64,000 bases of DNA from Tricholoma matsutake (Eukaryota > Basidiomycota > Agaricomycetes > Agaricales > Tricholomataceae). The position numbers and the translations under genes were made by a program. The notes beneath the pieces are model-generated. The model saw only the letters and a list, made by a program, of their open reading frames with translations, made no database searches and was not told the origin of the DNA. This document shows, one piece after another, positions 22,614 to 33,478 of this stretch (its first letter is position 1; each line of letters begins with the position of its first letter). Where the stretch lies: NCBI GenBank assembly GCA_026075535.2, contig AP026538.1, positions 17,182,337-17,246,336 on the forward strand. Reading direction: 5' to 3'.

Positions 22614-22920
22614 TGTTGGAACCCTGGCTCCGAAAAAGAGACAGGAAACAATAGGAGAGAGCGAATAGTGGAATACTAAGACTCACTTCTTAATCATGCA
22701 AGGTGATAAGACACAGCATAGTATTCCAAAAGTGAGTAGATGGTGTAATAGGAGATATCGAAGGGGGGAGAAGGAAGAAGAAGAGAGCAATCAATGAACT
22801 ACCCGACTTCGTACATGCATGGATCCAAATACATCAATACAGTAGCATAGTAAGCCAGGCTTATAACTTTGGTTCCAGTTTCACCTCCTCAGTGATGCAT
22901 AAATTCTGGATTCCACAACA
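22614..22920 (-). repeat. LTR-like sequence, left arm (307 bp)
   Basis: On the minus strand it starts TGTTGTGGAATCCAG and ends GGTTCCAACA, the tip pattern of Copia-type LTRs, and it holds a pyrimidine-rich CTTCTTCTTCC tract. The flanking pentamers (CTCCT and TCACG) do not match, so a target duplication is not visible and no internal retroelement sequence adjoins it. Confidence 0.4.
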
Positions 22921-22947
22921 TCACGAAAATTAGTCGAGTAACTGGAG

Positions 22948-24318
22948 ATGCTTGTTTGTATTCATAGAGATGTCTTGCACGATGATGACAAACTCACAGA
23001 AATGACACCAGGGAGGCGCCAGGAGGCCTGTGAAGCTGGGTACCTGCAAGGTGTGCACCTGATCCCTCAACATCTGCCACATCACACTGACAACACACCC
23101 ACAGGGCACAATGGCAACAACAGATGGTGCAAAAGTACCTGCACCATGCTCATGAGCAGCTGCTCATGGATCACAGGTGCTCACTGTGAACACCATCCAC
23201 ACCCATACCATGCCAATGCAGACAACAGGGCACCCACCCCCATGCTGACAAGCAACTTCTCATTGGGTGGATGGTGGGTGCTTTGGCCACAATGAGGCCC
23301 TCAAATGACAGAGCACCCACCTACAAACACTGCTGCCAACACCAACACCCAAACAGGGAAAAACAAGATGCTGCCAACAATGTGGCAACTGCCCCTGGCC
23401 CTGCAGACCCCAACATCAACCAGCACCACCCACCTCACAGGGTGGATACAGGTTGCAGGTACAATTAGGAGACGGTACCACCACCCCACTGCGAGATGAT
23501 AGACAGTGGGGAAGGGAACAATGCCGAGGGGGCCAGGGAGGAGGGATGGAGGAGACAGTGAACATACCTGCCCCACACCTACAAGCAGCTGCTTGTGATG
23601 CAGAGGGAACACCACCACCACCGTTGTCAATGTTGCTTCCTCCTCCTCTCCACTCTACCACCACCACTGTGTGTGCACCCACCACCACCATTCCCATGCC
23701 CACTGCCACCATCACCACCACTTTCAAATGAGCTGACTGGATGGAACATGGGCCCAAACAATGGCAACTGTTGTTTGGGCCATAGATAAGTTTTTTTATT
23801 TTTTATTTTTCTTTTTATCAGTCAACTAAATGTAATTTATTGCTTTTTAGGTTGTATACTACTGGGGATGACCTGCTGTGACGAAAAACATGCAATGCAT
23901 GCCCACAGCCACCCAATCCCCTCCTCCCCTTTCAAATGGGATGTGAGGCTGTTGACATGGGCTAGGTGGGTACAGGTACAGAGGGATGCCAGGAGACCCC
24001 AGGAGGGGGATACCTACCTAGTAAGCACCCACCAACCCCTGTAAGCATGCCACATCACACTGATGTGCCCCCCCCCCAAACAGAAATCCACAACAACACT
24101 GACCTACCACCCACTCCCACTGCTGCAAGTGCCTGCTTGCAGGTTGGGTAGGGTGAGTGGATGACGGTAGGCACTGACGACAACAAAGAACAAGCACCAG
24201 GGCCCCACCACAGTCCCAGGACCCACCACAACAACCCAACAAGGATGCCAATGCTGACGCTGACACACAACCTGCCTCCAGCCCCATGAGCAACTCCATC
24301 GATAGGAGAGCCCTGTGC
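22948..24318. repeat. Low-complexity repeat with short perfect palindromes, left arm
   Basis: CA/CCA-rich sequence holds perfect palindromes CATGAGCAGCTGCTCATG (23151-23168) and ACAAGCAGCTGCTTGT (23581-23596). Another landmark is GGCCCAAACAATGG...TTTGGGCC at 23752-23780. Landmarks such as GGATGTGAGG, AGGAGACCCCAGGAGGGG and TTTGGGCC-TAG recur in the same order at 59620-59900, so it belongs to a dispersed family. Open frames through it are compositional artefacts. Gypsy-B is inserted at its end. Confidence 0.75.
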
Positions 24319-24699
24319 TGTTAGGAAACAGCCCCATTACCTAATAAAATTTCATTTTATTTTATTATGTTGAATTACACTACACTTTGATAGCATGAGA
24401 ATTTTATTTTGCACACATCATTATGTATGCACCTGTATGTGTGTGTTGATAACAACAATGTACAATATATGTAACATAGTATATAAACCCTAAATATACA
24501 CCTAGGGGACCCCAGTTGTGTTCTCTTAGGTATTCCACCTATGCTTGTGGTGTGAATGGCCTATCTCAACAAACTCATCTATAAATAACCCCTCGCATCA
24601 AAACCATCAATTCCCCCATCATGCACGCAGATCCCGCCCCCTTCTTGTAGAGAGAACATGCATGGTCTTAGCTAGCAGATAGTGGGTGTTGCCCTAACA
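24319..24699 (+). repeat. Gypsy-B 5' LTR, left arm (381 bp)
   Basis: TGTTAGGAAACAGCC...GCCCTAACA. It contains CTATAAATAACCCC and a TATATAAACCCTAAATATA tract, possible core-promoter elements. Its mirror is 31393-31773, and it recurs at 35799-36179 in the duplicated stretch. Confidence 0.93.
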
Positions 24700-25163
24700 G
24701 AAGAACACAACTTCCCATATCAGTGCACTTTCTCTTACTTGTGCATACGTCATTGTTTCACTGCGCCACATCCAATTACTCATCCTTTCAGCACGAGCCA
24801 GAAGTACTTGCATATATGTAATCTACCTTTTCTTTCATAAGCCGACACCAGGCCTCGCCTTACATTGCGATTGAGAGGCAGTACTCGTCATTAGGACAGC
24901 TGCAACTGGACAACTGATTGGATATGATTTACATTACTCTATTCGGATGACTATTTTAGTTACAGGCCAAATTCAGTGATATCTCCGAGATCAGGCACTG
25001 TTGGAAGGGGTATTGATCCAAAGTGCCAAATTAGGCGCTCGACGAACGATGAACCATTGACGAACGATCGACAAACCATCATGTGACCTGTAAACATTCG
25101 GAGAGGTTTTGAAGAACAAGTCTTGAATTGTTGAAGAAGTGACTCATCACAGATTTTACAATT
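24700..25163 (+). other. Gypsy-B untranslated leader
   Basis: Non-coding sequence between the LTR and the gag start. It includes a CGACGAACGATGAACC / GACGAACGATCGACAAACC short repeat near 25038-25078. No primer-binding site was recognised. Confidence 0.6.
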
Positions 25164-26067
25164 ATGTCTGAACCCTCAAGTTCTAATCCCAGTCCTAACC
25201 CTGTTCCCATGCCAGTGCTAGAAGTGAAGATTGATGCACTTACAGTGCAAATGTCGCAATTAGTGTCAGTGTTGACCACATCACAGCCCAGACAGCCAGA
25301 GATGACAGGTGATAGAGATGATGAGATGGAGGAGATGATGGAGTGGATGTCACAGGAGGGAGAGACAGGGGAGAAGTCTGGAAATGGAAAACTGCGCTTA
25401 CCTAAATATGCACCCCCGCAAATCTTTGACGGTACCATGGAGAATACAAAATCTTTTATCAGGTCTATAGTATTGTACGTCCATGGGAGGAAGCCAGAGT
25501 TTCATACAGCCGAGTCTAGGATTATGTTTGCTCTCTCATACATCCAGGGGGGCAAAGCACAGTTCTGGAGAAACAAGGCTATTAATCAAATTGCTGTGGG
25601 AAATAAACCATTTGCAACTTTCAAGGAATTTTTGGAGAGATTGGAGGCACAGTTTGGGGACCCTAATCCAAAGGCAACAGCCAATGCCAAATTAAAAACC
25701 ATGCACCAAGGTTCCCTAATGGCGGATGAATTTATTTTGCAGTTCAAAGCAGAAGCTTCACAAATGGATATGGGAGAAGCTGCATTGGTAGAATTTTTGA
25801 AAGCAGGATTAAATCCCTCTTTATTCAAGTCTATCTACCAACTACCTTCCATGCCAGAGAAGTTGGACAAGTGGTACAATTGGGCAATGCACCTTGACCA
25901 GCAATAGTGGCAGGAACAGGCAGAATTGAAGTTGATGTATGGAAGTAGCAAATTTGGAAAGCCATCAGGAGGAAAGTCCGAGAAAGGAAAGACACCTCAG
26001 GTACAGACTCCGAGGGCACAGCCACTGGCCATGGCAGTGACACCTATAGTTGCAGAGTCAGCAGCAC
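25164..26067 (+). pseudogene. Gypsy-B gag N-terminal part, left arm
   Basis: The frame opens MSEPSSSNPSPNP and runs 247 codons to a TAG at 25905, after which the same frame continues (WQEQAELKLMYGSSKFGK) to the inserted solo LTR at 26068. Residues about 85-245 match the retrotransposon Gag core (FWRNKAINQI, then FKEFLERLEAQFGDPN). An acidic stretch lies near residues 50-70. Gag forms the particle and packages element RNA. The protein is identical to its mirror copy, and the TAG is shared by both arms. Confidence 0.88.
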
Positions 26068-26468
26068 TGTTAGGGTGACACCCACTATCTGCTAGCTAAG
26101 ACTGTGCGGGTTCTCTCTACAAGAAGGGGGTGGGATCTGCACGTGTGATGGGGGAATTGATAGTTTTGATGTGAGGGGTTATTTATAGATGAGTTTGTTG
26201 AGATAGGCCATTCACACCACAAGTGTAGGTGGAATACCTATGAGAACACAACTGGGGTCCCCTAGGTGTATATTTAGGGTTTATATACTATGTTACATAT
26301 ATTGTACATTGTTGTTACCGACGTGCATGTACAGGCACATACATAATGATGCATGCAAAATAAAATTCTCATGCTATCAAAGTGTAGTGTTATTCGGCGT
26401 CATGTAGCATAATTCAACATAATAAAATAAAATGAAATTTTATTAGGTAATGGGGCTGTTTCCTAACA
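26068..26468 (-). repeat. Solo Gypsy-B LTR inserted in gag, left arm (401 bp)
   Basis: It reads TGTTAGGGTGACACC...TTTCCTAACA on the plus strand, opposite to its host. A perfect 5-bp duplication AGCAC flanks it (26063-26067 and 26469-26473). A 20-bp extra segment (around ATTCGGCGTCATGTAGCATA) makes it longer than the 381-bp LTRs. Confidence 0.93.
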
Positions 26469-28059
26469 AGCACCAGCAGACGCAATGGAGATTGATCAAG
26501 CAGGGAGATGACCCCCACTTAGATGTTTTAACTGTGGGCAGTTAGGACACATCTCTAGGAATTGTAAGCAGAAGAGAAAGATCAGGGGAGCTATAATCGA
26601 GGAAGTGAAGCAGGAGGAAGGCAAGCAGGAGAATTTTGTGGAAGAGTCCCAGTGAAGGTTTCCCCATTGGTGACCCAGAATCGTTACAATGTATAAGTAT
26701 CCGAGGAAACCCAGAGCAAACCAGAAAAGGAAATTGACGAGGAGTACAACTGTTGCGAATCACATGACAAAGATAATCGCCAAGCGCTATTTCCGAAAAC
26801 CCCTAAATTCTTATTCGCTCTGTGCAGATAGAACCCAAAATCACATTGACTATGGGATTCAAGACAGTGGACACACATGCAGCAATTAATGTGGAAGCAT
26901 TGCTTGATAGCGGTGCTACAGGATTATTTATTAATCGATCCTTAATTACTGGAAATGGTATTAGCATGCGCAAGCTGTCGCAACCAATAATGGTGTATAA
27001 TATTGATGGAACAGTCAATCATGGAGGAACTATCAAGGAGGAGGTGACTATGGTACTAAAGTATCAGGAGCATCAGGAGCGAGCCGTATTTGAAGTGTGC
27101 GATCTTGGGAAGACCAATCTAATAATAGGATGTCCTTGGTTATGAAAGCATAATCCCAAAATTGATTGGAAAACTGGGAAAGTACAAATGACTTGTTGTC
27201 CTAAGGAATGTAATGTGTATGGGAGGAAGGTGAAGAAAGAGAAAAAGAAAAAGAGAGAGGAGGAACATCCAAGGAAGTATGCAGTTACGATGGAGGAAGT
27301 GGAGGATGAGGAAATGCCAAATGGGGAAGTTCCAATCATGATCGAGAAAGAAGAGCAGAGGCAAACCTTTAGAGCAATTCGTGGAGGACAGTTGTGGGAC
27401 AAGAATATTGTGAATGTGAAGAAGCCAGTGGAGGAGTTGGTGCCAAAAGTGTATCATGAATATCTGTCAGTGTTCCAGAAGAAGGAGTCCGAGCGACTTC
27501 CAGTGTGGAAGCCATGGGATCATGGGATCGAGATGAAGCTGGGGTTTGTGCTGAAGAAGTCAAAGGTATATTCATTATCCCCGATGGAACAAGAGGAAGT
27601 GGATGCATTCCTAAATGAGCAATTGCGCAAAGGATATATATGACCTTAGAAATCGCTGCAGACATCACCAATATTCTTTGTACCAAAGAAAGATAAGAGG
27701 AAGATGATGTGTACAGATTATAGGTACCTGAATGAGTGGACAGTGAAGAACGCATACCCCTTGCCGTTGATCTCAGAAATCATAGACAAGGTGGGAAAAG
27801 CCAAAGTCTTTACAAAATTGGATTTATGATGGGGATACAACAATGTATGAATAAAGAAAGGAGATGAGTGGAAGGCCGCATTTGCCACACATTGAGGATC
27901 CTTCAAGCCACTTGTCATGTTTTTTGGGATGACTAATAGTCCCCTGACCTTCCAAAATATGATGAACGACATTTTCAAGGATGTAATTGACAAGGGCGTG
28001 GTAATAATATTTATTGACAACATTCTGATATTCACAGAGGATGAAGAAAATCATGAGGC
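26469..28059 (+). pseudogene. Gypsy-B gag knuckle, protease and partial reverse transcriptase, left arm
   Basis: After the solo LTR the sequence gives a CCHC knuckle (RCFNCGQLGHISRNCKQ) and then, in another frame, an aspartic protease active site (EALLDSGATGLFIN). The frame at 27188-27643 is the protease-RT linker. Reverse transcriptase follows with [25 protein letters not shown] and GMTNSP. The catalytic box reads FIDNILIF, so the second Asp is Asn in both arms, whereas copy 1 at 3.9 kb keeps FIDD. Stops include a TGA in the conserved DLRWGY-type motif. The sequence ends at the symmetry centre a few codons later. Confidence 0.88.
28033..28059. other. 27-bp asymmetric spacer at the palindrome centre
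   Basis: Base pairing between the arms holds up to 28032/28060 and fails inside 28033-28059. The spacer continues the left-arm Gypsy-B reverse transcriptase frame (residues FTEDEENHEA), so it is ordinary element sequence and not a filler. The centre lies a few codons past the catalytic FIDN motif. Confidence 0.9.
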
Positions 28060-29623
28060 AATATCAGAATGTTGTCAATAAATATTATTACCACGCCCTT
28101 GTCAATTACATCCTTGAAAATGTCGTTCATCATATTTTGGAAGGTCAGGGGACTATTAGTCATCCCAAAAAACATGACAAGTGGCTTGAAGGATCCTCAA
28201 TGTGTGGCAAATGCGGCCTTCCACTCATCTCCTTTCTTTATTCATACATTGTTGTATCCCCATCATAAATCCAATTTTGTAAAGACTTTGGCTTTTCCCA
28301 CCTTGTCTATGATTTCTGAGATCAACGGCAAGGGGTATGCGTTCTTCACTGTCCACTCATTCAGGTACCTATAATCTGTACACATCATCTTCCTCTTATC
28401 TTTCTTTGGTACAAAGAATATTGGTGATGTCTGCAGCGATTTCTAAGGTCATATATATCCTTTGCGCAATTGCTCATTTAGGAATGCATCCACTTCCTCT
28501 TGTTCCATCGGGGATAATGAATATACCTTTGACTTCTTCAGCACAAACCCCAGCTTCATCTCGATCCCATGATCCCATGGCTTCCACACTGGAAGTCGCT
28601 CGGACTCCTTCTTCTGGAACACTGACAGATATTCATGATACACTTTTGGCACCAACTCCTCCACTGGCTTCTTCACATTCACAATATTCTTGTCCCACAA
28701 CTGTCCTCCACGAATTGCTCTAAAGGTTTGCCTCTGCTCTTCTTTCTCGATCATGATTGGAACTTCCCCATTTGGCATTTCCTCATCCTCCACTTCCTCC
28801 ATCGTAACTGCATACTTCCTTGGATGTTCCTCCTCTCTCTTTTTCTTTTTCTCTTTCTTCACCTTCCTCCCATACACATTACATTCCTTAGGACAACAAG
28901 TCATTTGTACTTTCCCAGTTTTCCAATCAATTTTGGGATTATGCTTTCATAACCAAGGACATCCTATTATTAGATTGGTCTTCCCAAGATCGCACACTTC
29001 AAATACGGCTCGCTCCTGATGCTCCTGATACTTTAGTACCATAGTCACCTCCTCCTTGATAGTTCCTCCATGATTGACTGTTCCATCAATATTATACACC
29101 ATTATTGGTTGCGACAGCTTGCGCATGCTAATACCATTTCCAGTAATTAAGGATCGATTAATAAATAATCCTGTAGCACCGCTATCAAGCAATGCTTCCA
29201 CATTAATTGCTGCATGTGTGTCCACTGTCTTGAATCCCATAGTCAATGTGATTTTGGGTTCTATCTGCACAGAGCGAATAAGAATTTAGGGGTTTTCGGA
29301 AATAGCGCTTGGCGATTATCTTTGTCATGTGATTCGCAACAGTTGTACTCCTCGTCAATTTCCTTTTCTGGTTTGCTCTGGGTTTCCTCGGATACTTATA
29401 CATTGTAACGATTCTGGGTCACCAATGGGGAAACCTTCACTGGGACTCTTCCACAAAATTCTCCTGCTTGCCTTCCTCCTGCTTCACTTCCTCGATTATA
29501 GCTCCCCTGATCTTTCTCTTCTGCTTACAATTCCTAGAGATGTGTCCTAACTGCCCACAGTTAAAACATCTAAGTGGGGGTCATCTCCCTGCTTGATCAA
29601 TCTCCATTGCGTCTGCTGGTGCT
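28060..29623 (-). pseudogene. Gypsy-B gag knuckle, protease and partial reverse transcriptase, right arm
   Basis: Exact inverted counterpart of 26469-28032, with the same stops, the same FIDN substitution and the same protease motif. Its first 226 bp (28061-28287) are the direct-repeat partner of 3905-4130, differing at about half a dozen positions. Beyond that point this copy carries on through KVFTKLDL, whereas copy 1 stops. Confidence 0.88.
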
Positions 29624-30024
29624 TGTTAGGAAACAGCCCCATTACCTAATAAAATTTCATTTTATTTTATTATGTTGAATTATGCTACATGACGCCGAAT
29701 AACACTACACTTTGATAGCATGAGAATTTTATTTTGCATGCATCATTATGTATGTGCCTGTACATGCACGTCGGTAACAACAATGTACAATATATGTAAC
29801 ATAGTATATAAACCCTAAATATACACCTAGGGGACCCCAGTTGTGTTCTCATAGGTATTCCACCTACACTTGTGGTGTGAATGGCCTATCTCAACAAACT
29901 CATCTATAAATAACCCCTCACATCAAAACTATCAATTCCCCCATCACACGTGCAGATCCCACCCCCTTCTTGTAGAGAGAACCCGCACAGTCTTAGCTAG
30001 CAGATAGTGGGTGTCACCCTAACA
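29624..30024 (+). repeat. Solo Gypsy-B LTR inserted in gag, right arm
   Basis: Mirror of 26068-26468, with the same 5-bp duplication (GTGCT on this strand) and the same 20-bp extra segment. The insertion predates the inverted duplication. Confidence 0.93.
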
Positions 30025-30928
30025 GTGCTGCTGACTCTGCAACTATAGGTGTCACTGCCATGGCCAGTGGCTGTGCCCTCGGAGTCTGTACCTGAGGTGT
30101 CTTTCCTTTCTCGGACTTTCCTCCTGATGGCTTTCCAAATTTGCTACTTCCATACATCAACTTCAATTCTGCCTGTTCCTGCCACTATTGCTGGTCAAGG
30201 TGCATTGCCCAATTGTACCACTTGTCCAACTTCTCTGGCATGGAAGGTAGTTGGTAGATAGACTTGAATAAAGAGGGATTTAATCCTGCTTTCAAAAATT
30301 CTACCAATGCAGCTTCTCCCATATCCATTTGTGAAGCTTCTGCTTTGAACTGCAAAATAAATTCATCCGCCATTAGGGAACCTTGGTGCATGGTTTTTAA
30401 TTTGGCATTGGCTGTTGCCTTTGGATTAGGGTCCCCAAACTGTGCCTCCAATCTCTCCAAAAATTCCTTGAAAGTTGCAAATGGTTTATTTCCCACAGCA
30501 ATTTGATTAATAGCCTTGTTTCTCCAGAACTGTGCTTTGCCCCCCTGGATGTATGAGAGAGCAAACATAATCCTAGACTCGGCTGTATGAAACTCTGGCT
30601 TCCTCCCATGGACGTACAATACTATAGACCTGATAAAAGATTTTGTATTCTCCATGGTACCGTCAAAGATTTGCGGGGGTGCATATTTAGGTAAGCGCAG
30701 TTTTCCATTTCCAGACTTCTCCCCTGTCTCTCCCTCCTGTGACATCCACTCCATCATCTCCTCCATCTCATCATCTCTATCACCTGTCATCTCTGGCTGT
30801 CTGGGCTGTGATGTGGTCAACACTGACACTAATTGCGACATTTGCACTGTAAGTGCATCAATCTTCACTTCTAGCACTGGCATGGGAACAGGGTTAGGAC
30901 TGGGATTAGAACTTGAGGGTTCAGACAT
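30025..30928 (-). pseudogene. Gypsy-B gag N-terminal part, right arm
   Basis: Mirror of 25164-26067, with an identical 247-residue protein and the same premature TAG. Part of it is repeated beyond the assembly gap (34923-35334) because of the contig overlap. Confidence 0.88.
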
Positions 30929-31392
30929 AATTGTAAAATCTGTGATGAGTCACTTCTTCAACAATTCAAGACTTGTTCTTCAAAACCTCTCCGAATGTTT
31001 ACAGGTCACATGATGGTTTGTCGATCGTTCGTCAATGGTTCATCGTTCGTCGAGCGCCTAATTTGGCACTTTGGATCAATACCCCTTCCAACAGTGCCTG
31101 ATCTCGGAGATATCACTGAATTTGGCCTGTAACTAAAATAGTCATCCGAATAGAGTAATGTAAATCATATCCAATCAGTTGTCCAGTTGCAGCTGTCCTA
31201 ATGACGAGTACTGCCTCTCAATCGCAATGTAAGGCGAGGCCTGGTGTCGGCTTATGAAAGAAAAGGTAGATTACATATATGCAAGTACTTCTGGCTCGTG
31301 CTGAAAGGATGAGTAATTGGATGTGGCGCAGTGAAACAATGACGTATGCACAAGTAAGAGAAAGTGCACTGATATGGGAAGTTGTGTTCTTC

Positions 31393-31773
31393 TGTTAGGG
31401 CAACACCCACTATCTGCTAGCTAAGACCATGCATGTTCTCTCTACAAGAAGGGGGCGGGATCTGCGTGCATGATGGGGGAATTGATGGTTTTGATGCGAG
31501 GGGTTATTTATAGATGAGTTTGTTGAGATAGGCCATTCACACCACAAGCATAGGTGGAATACCTAAGAGAACACAACTGGGGTCCCCTAGGTGTATATTT
31601 AGGGTTTATATACTATGTTACATATATTGTACATTGTTGTTATCAACACACACATACAGGTGCATACATAATGATGTGTGCAAAATAAAATTCTCATGCT
31701 ATCAAAGTGTAGTGTAATTCAACATAATAAAATAAAATGAAATTTTATTAGGTAATGGGGCTGTTTCCTAACA
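31393..31773 (-). repeat. Gypsy-B 5' LTR, right arm
   Basis: Mirror of 24319-24699, reading TGTTAGGGCAACACC...TTTCCTAACA on the plus strand. The element leader lies at 30929-31392. Confidence 0.93.
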
Positions 31774-33144
31774 GCACAGGGCTCTCCTATCGATGGAGTT
31801 GCTCATGGGGCTGGAGGCAGGTTGTGTGTCAGCGTCAGCATTGGCATCCTTGTTGGGTTGTTGTGGTGGGTCCTGGGACTGTGGTGGGGCCCTGGTGCTT
31901 GTTCTTTGTTGTCGTCAGTGCCTACCGTCATCCACTCACCCTACCCAACCTGCAAGCAGGCACTTGCAGCAGTGGGAGTGGGTGGTAGGTCAGTGTTGTT
32001 GTGGATTTCTGTTTGGGGGGGGGGCACATCAGTGTGATGTGGCATGCTTACAGGGGTTGGTGGGTGCTTACTAGGTAGGTATCCCCCTCCTGGGGTCTCC
32101 TGGCATCCCTCTGTACCTGTACCCACCTAGCCCATGTCAACAGCCTCACATCCCATTTGAAAGGGGAGGAGGGGATTGGGTGGCTGTGGGCATGCATTGC
32201 ATGTTTTTCGTCACAGCAGGTCATCCCCAGTAGTATACAACCTAAAAAGCAATAAATTACATTTAGTTGACTGATAAAAAGAAAAATAAAAAATAAAAAA
32301 ACTTATCTATGGCCCAAACAACAGTTGCCATTGTTTGGGCCCATGTTCCATCCAGTCAGCTCATTTGAAAGTGGTGGTGATGGTGGCAGTGGGCATGGGA
32401 ATGGTGGTGGTGGGTGCACACACAGTGGTGGTGGTAGAGTGGAGAGGAGGAGGAAGCAACATTGACAACGGTGGTGGTGGTGTTCCCTCTGCATCACAAG
32501 CAGCTGCTTGTAGGTGTGGGGCAGGTATGTTCACTGTCTCCTCCATCCCTCCTCCCTGGCCCCCTCGGCATTGTTCCCTTCCCCACTGTCTATCATCTCG
32601 CAGTGGGGTGGTGGTACCGTCTCCTAATTGTACCTGCAACCTGTATCCACCCTGTGAGGTGGGTGGTGCTGGTTGATGTTGGGGTCTGCAGGGCCAGGGG
32701 CAGTTGCCACATTGTTGGCAGCATCTTGTTTTTCCCTGTTTGGGTGTTGGTGTTGGCAGCAGTGTTTGTAGGTGGGTGCTCTGTCATTTGAGGGCCTCAT
32801 TGTGGCCAAAGCACCCACCATCCACCCAATGAGAAGTTGCTTGTCAGCATGGGGGTGGGTGCCCTGTTGTCTGCATTGGCATGGTATGGGTGTGGATGGT
32901 GTTCACAGTGAGCACCTGTGATCCATGAGCAGCTGCTCATGAGCATGGTGCAGGTACTTTTGCACCATCTGTTGTTGCCATTGTGCCCTGTGGGTGTGTT
33001 GTCAGTGTGATGTGGCAGATGTTGAGGGATCAGGTGCACACCTTGCAGGTACCCAGCTTCACAGGCCTCCTGGCGCCTCCCTGGTGTCATTTCTGTGAGT
33101 TTGTCATCATCGTGCAAGACATCTCTATGAATACAAACAAGCAT
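31774..33144. repeat. Low-complexity palindrome-rich repeat, right arm
   Basis: Mirror of 22948-24318, including the two perfect short palindromes and a run of ten G near 32018. A third listing at 36180-37550 comes from the contig overlap. Confidence 0.75.
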
Positions 33145-33171
33145 CTCCAGTTACTCGACTAATTTTCGTGA

Positions 33172-33478
33172 TGTTGTGGAATCCAGAATTTATGCATCAC
33201 TGAGGAGGTGAAACTGGAACCAAAGTTATAAGCCTGGCTTACTATGCTACTGTATTGATGTATTTGGATCCATGCATGTACGAAGTCGGGTAGTTCATTG
33301 ATTGCTCTCTTCTTCTTCCTTCTCCCCCCTTCGATATCTCCTATTACACCATCTACTCACTTTTGGAATACTATGCTGTGTCTTATCACCTTGCATGATT
33401 AAGAAGTGAGTCTTAGTATTCCACTATTCGCTCTCTCCTATTGTTTCCTGTCTCTTTTTCGGAGCCAGGGTTCCAACA
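33172..33478 (+). repeat. LTR-like sequence, right arm
   Basis: Mirror of 22614-22920 with tips TGTTGTGGAA and GGTTCCAACA. No target duplication or adjoining retroelement is seen, so the assignment is tentative. Confidence 0.4.

Larger units (their letters stand above)
4131..28032 (+). repeat. Left arm of a giant inverted repeat (about 23.9 kb)
   Basis: Every feature from 4131 to 28032 recurs in inverted order in 28060-56292. Pairing is fixed: coordinates sum to 56092 from the centre out to the gap, then to 60498 for 6.7-11 kb and 17.5-21.3 kb, with small shifts to 60482 and 60484 between and to 60423 beyond 6.4 kb, each caused by a short indel. Protein-level comparison shows no difference between about 17.45 kb and the centre, but scattered substitutions from 17.4 kb outwards. 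The outer boundary falls at AGATAATATT, where LINE endonuclease sequence is joined to Gypsy-B reverse transcriptase. Confidence 0.97.
24319..28059 (+). mobile_element. Gypsy-B copy 2, left arm: 5' half cut at the palindrome centre
   Basis: The order is 5' LTR, leader, gag, protease and the first part of reverse transcriptase on the plus strand, ending where the symmetry centre is reached. A solo LTR of the same family interrupts gag at 26068-26468. The missing 3' half is the part that survives in copy 1 at 300-4130. Confidence 0.9.

Noticed and set aside
22178..22651. 157-residue minus-strand open frame (and mirrors at 33441 and 37847) as a possible gene
   Set aside because: It overlaps an LTR-like sequence, has no recognisable domain or signal peptide, and a competing frame runs on the other strand. 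Its conservation between arms only reflects the duplication.
23101..23170. A CRISPR-like or regularly spaced repeat array in the palindrome-rich repeat
   Set aside because: The short palindromes are irregularly spaced and of variable sequence, and the genome is eukaryotic.
23416..24299. Several 90-113-residue frames rich in Pro, Thr, Val or Cys through the low-complexity repeat
   Set aside because: They exist in several frames on both strands at once and follow CCA/GGT composition, so they are not credible genes.
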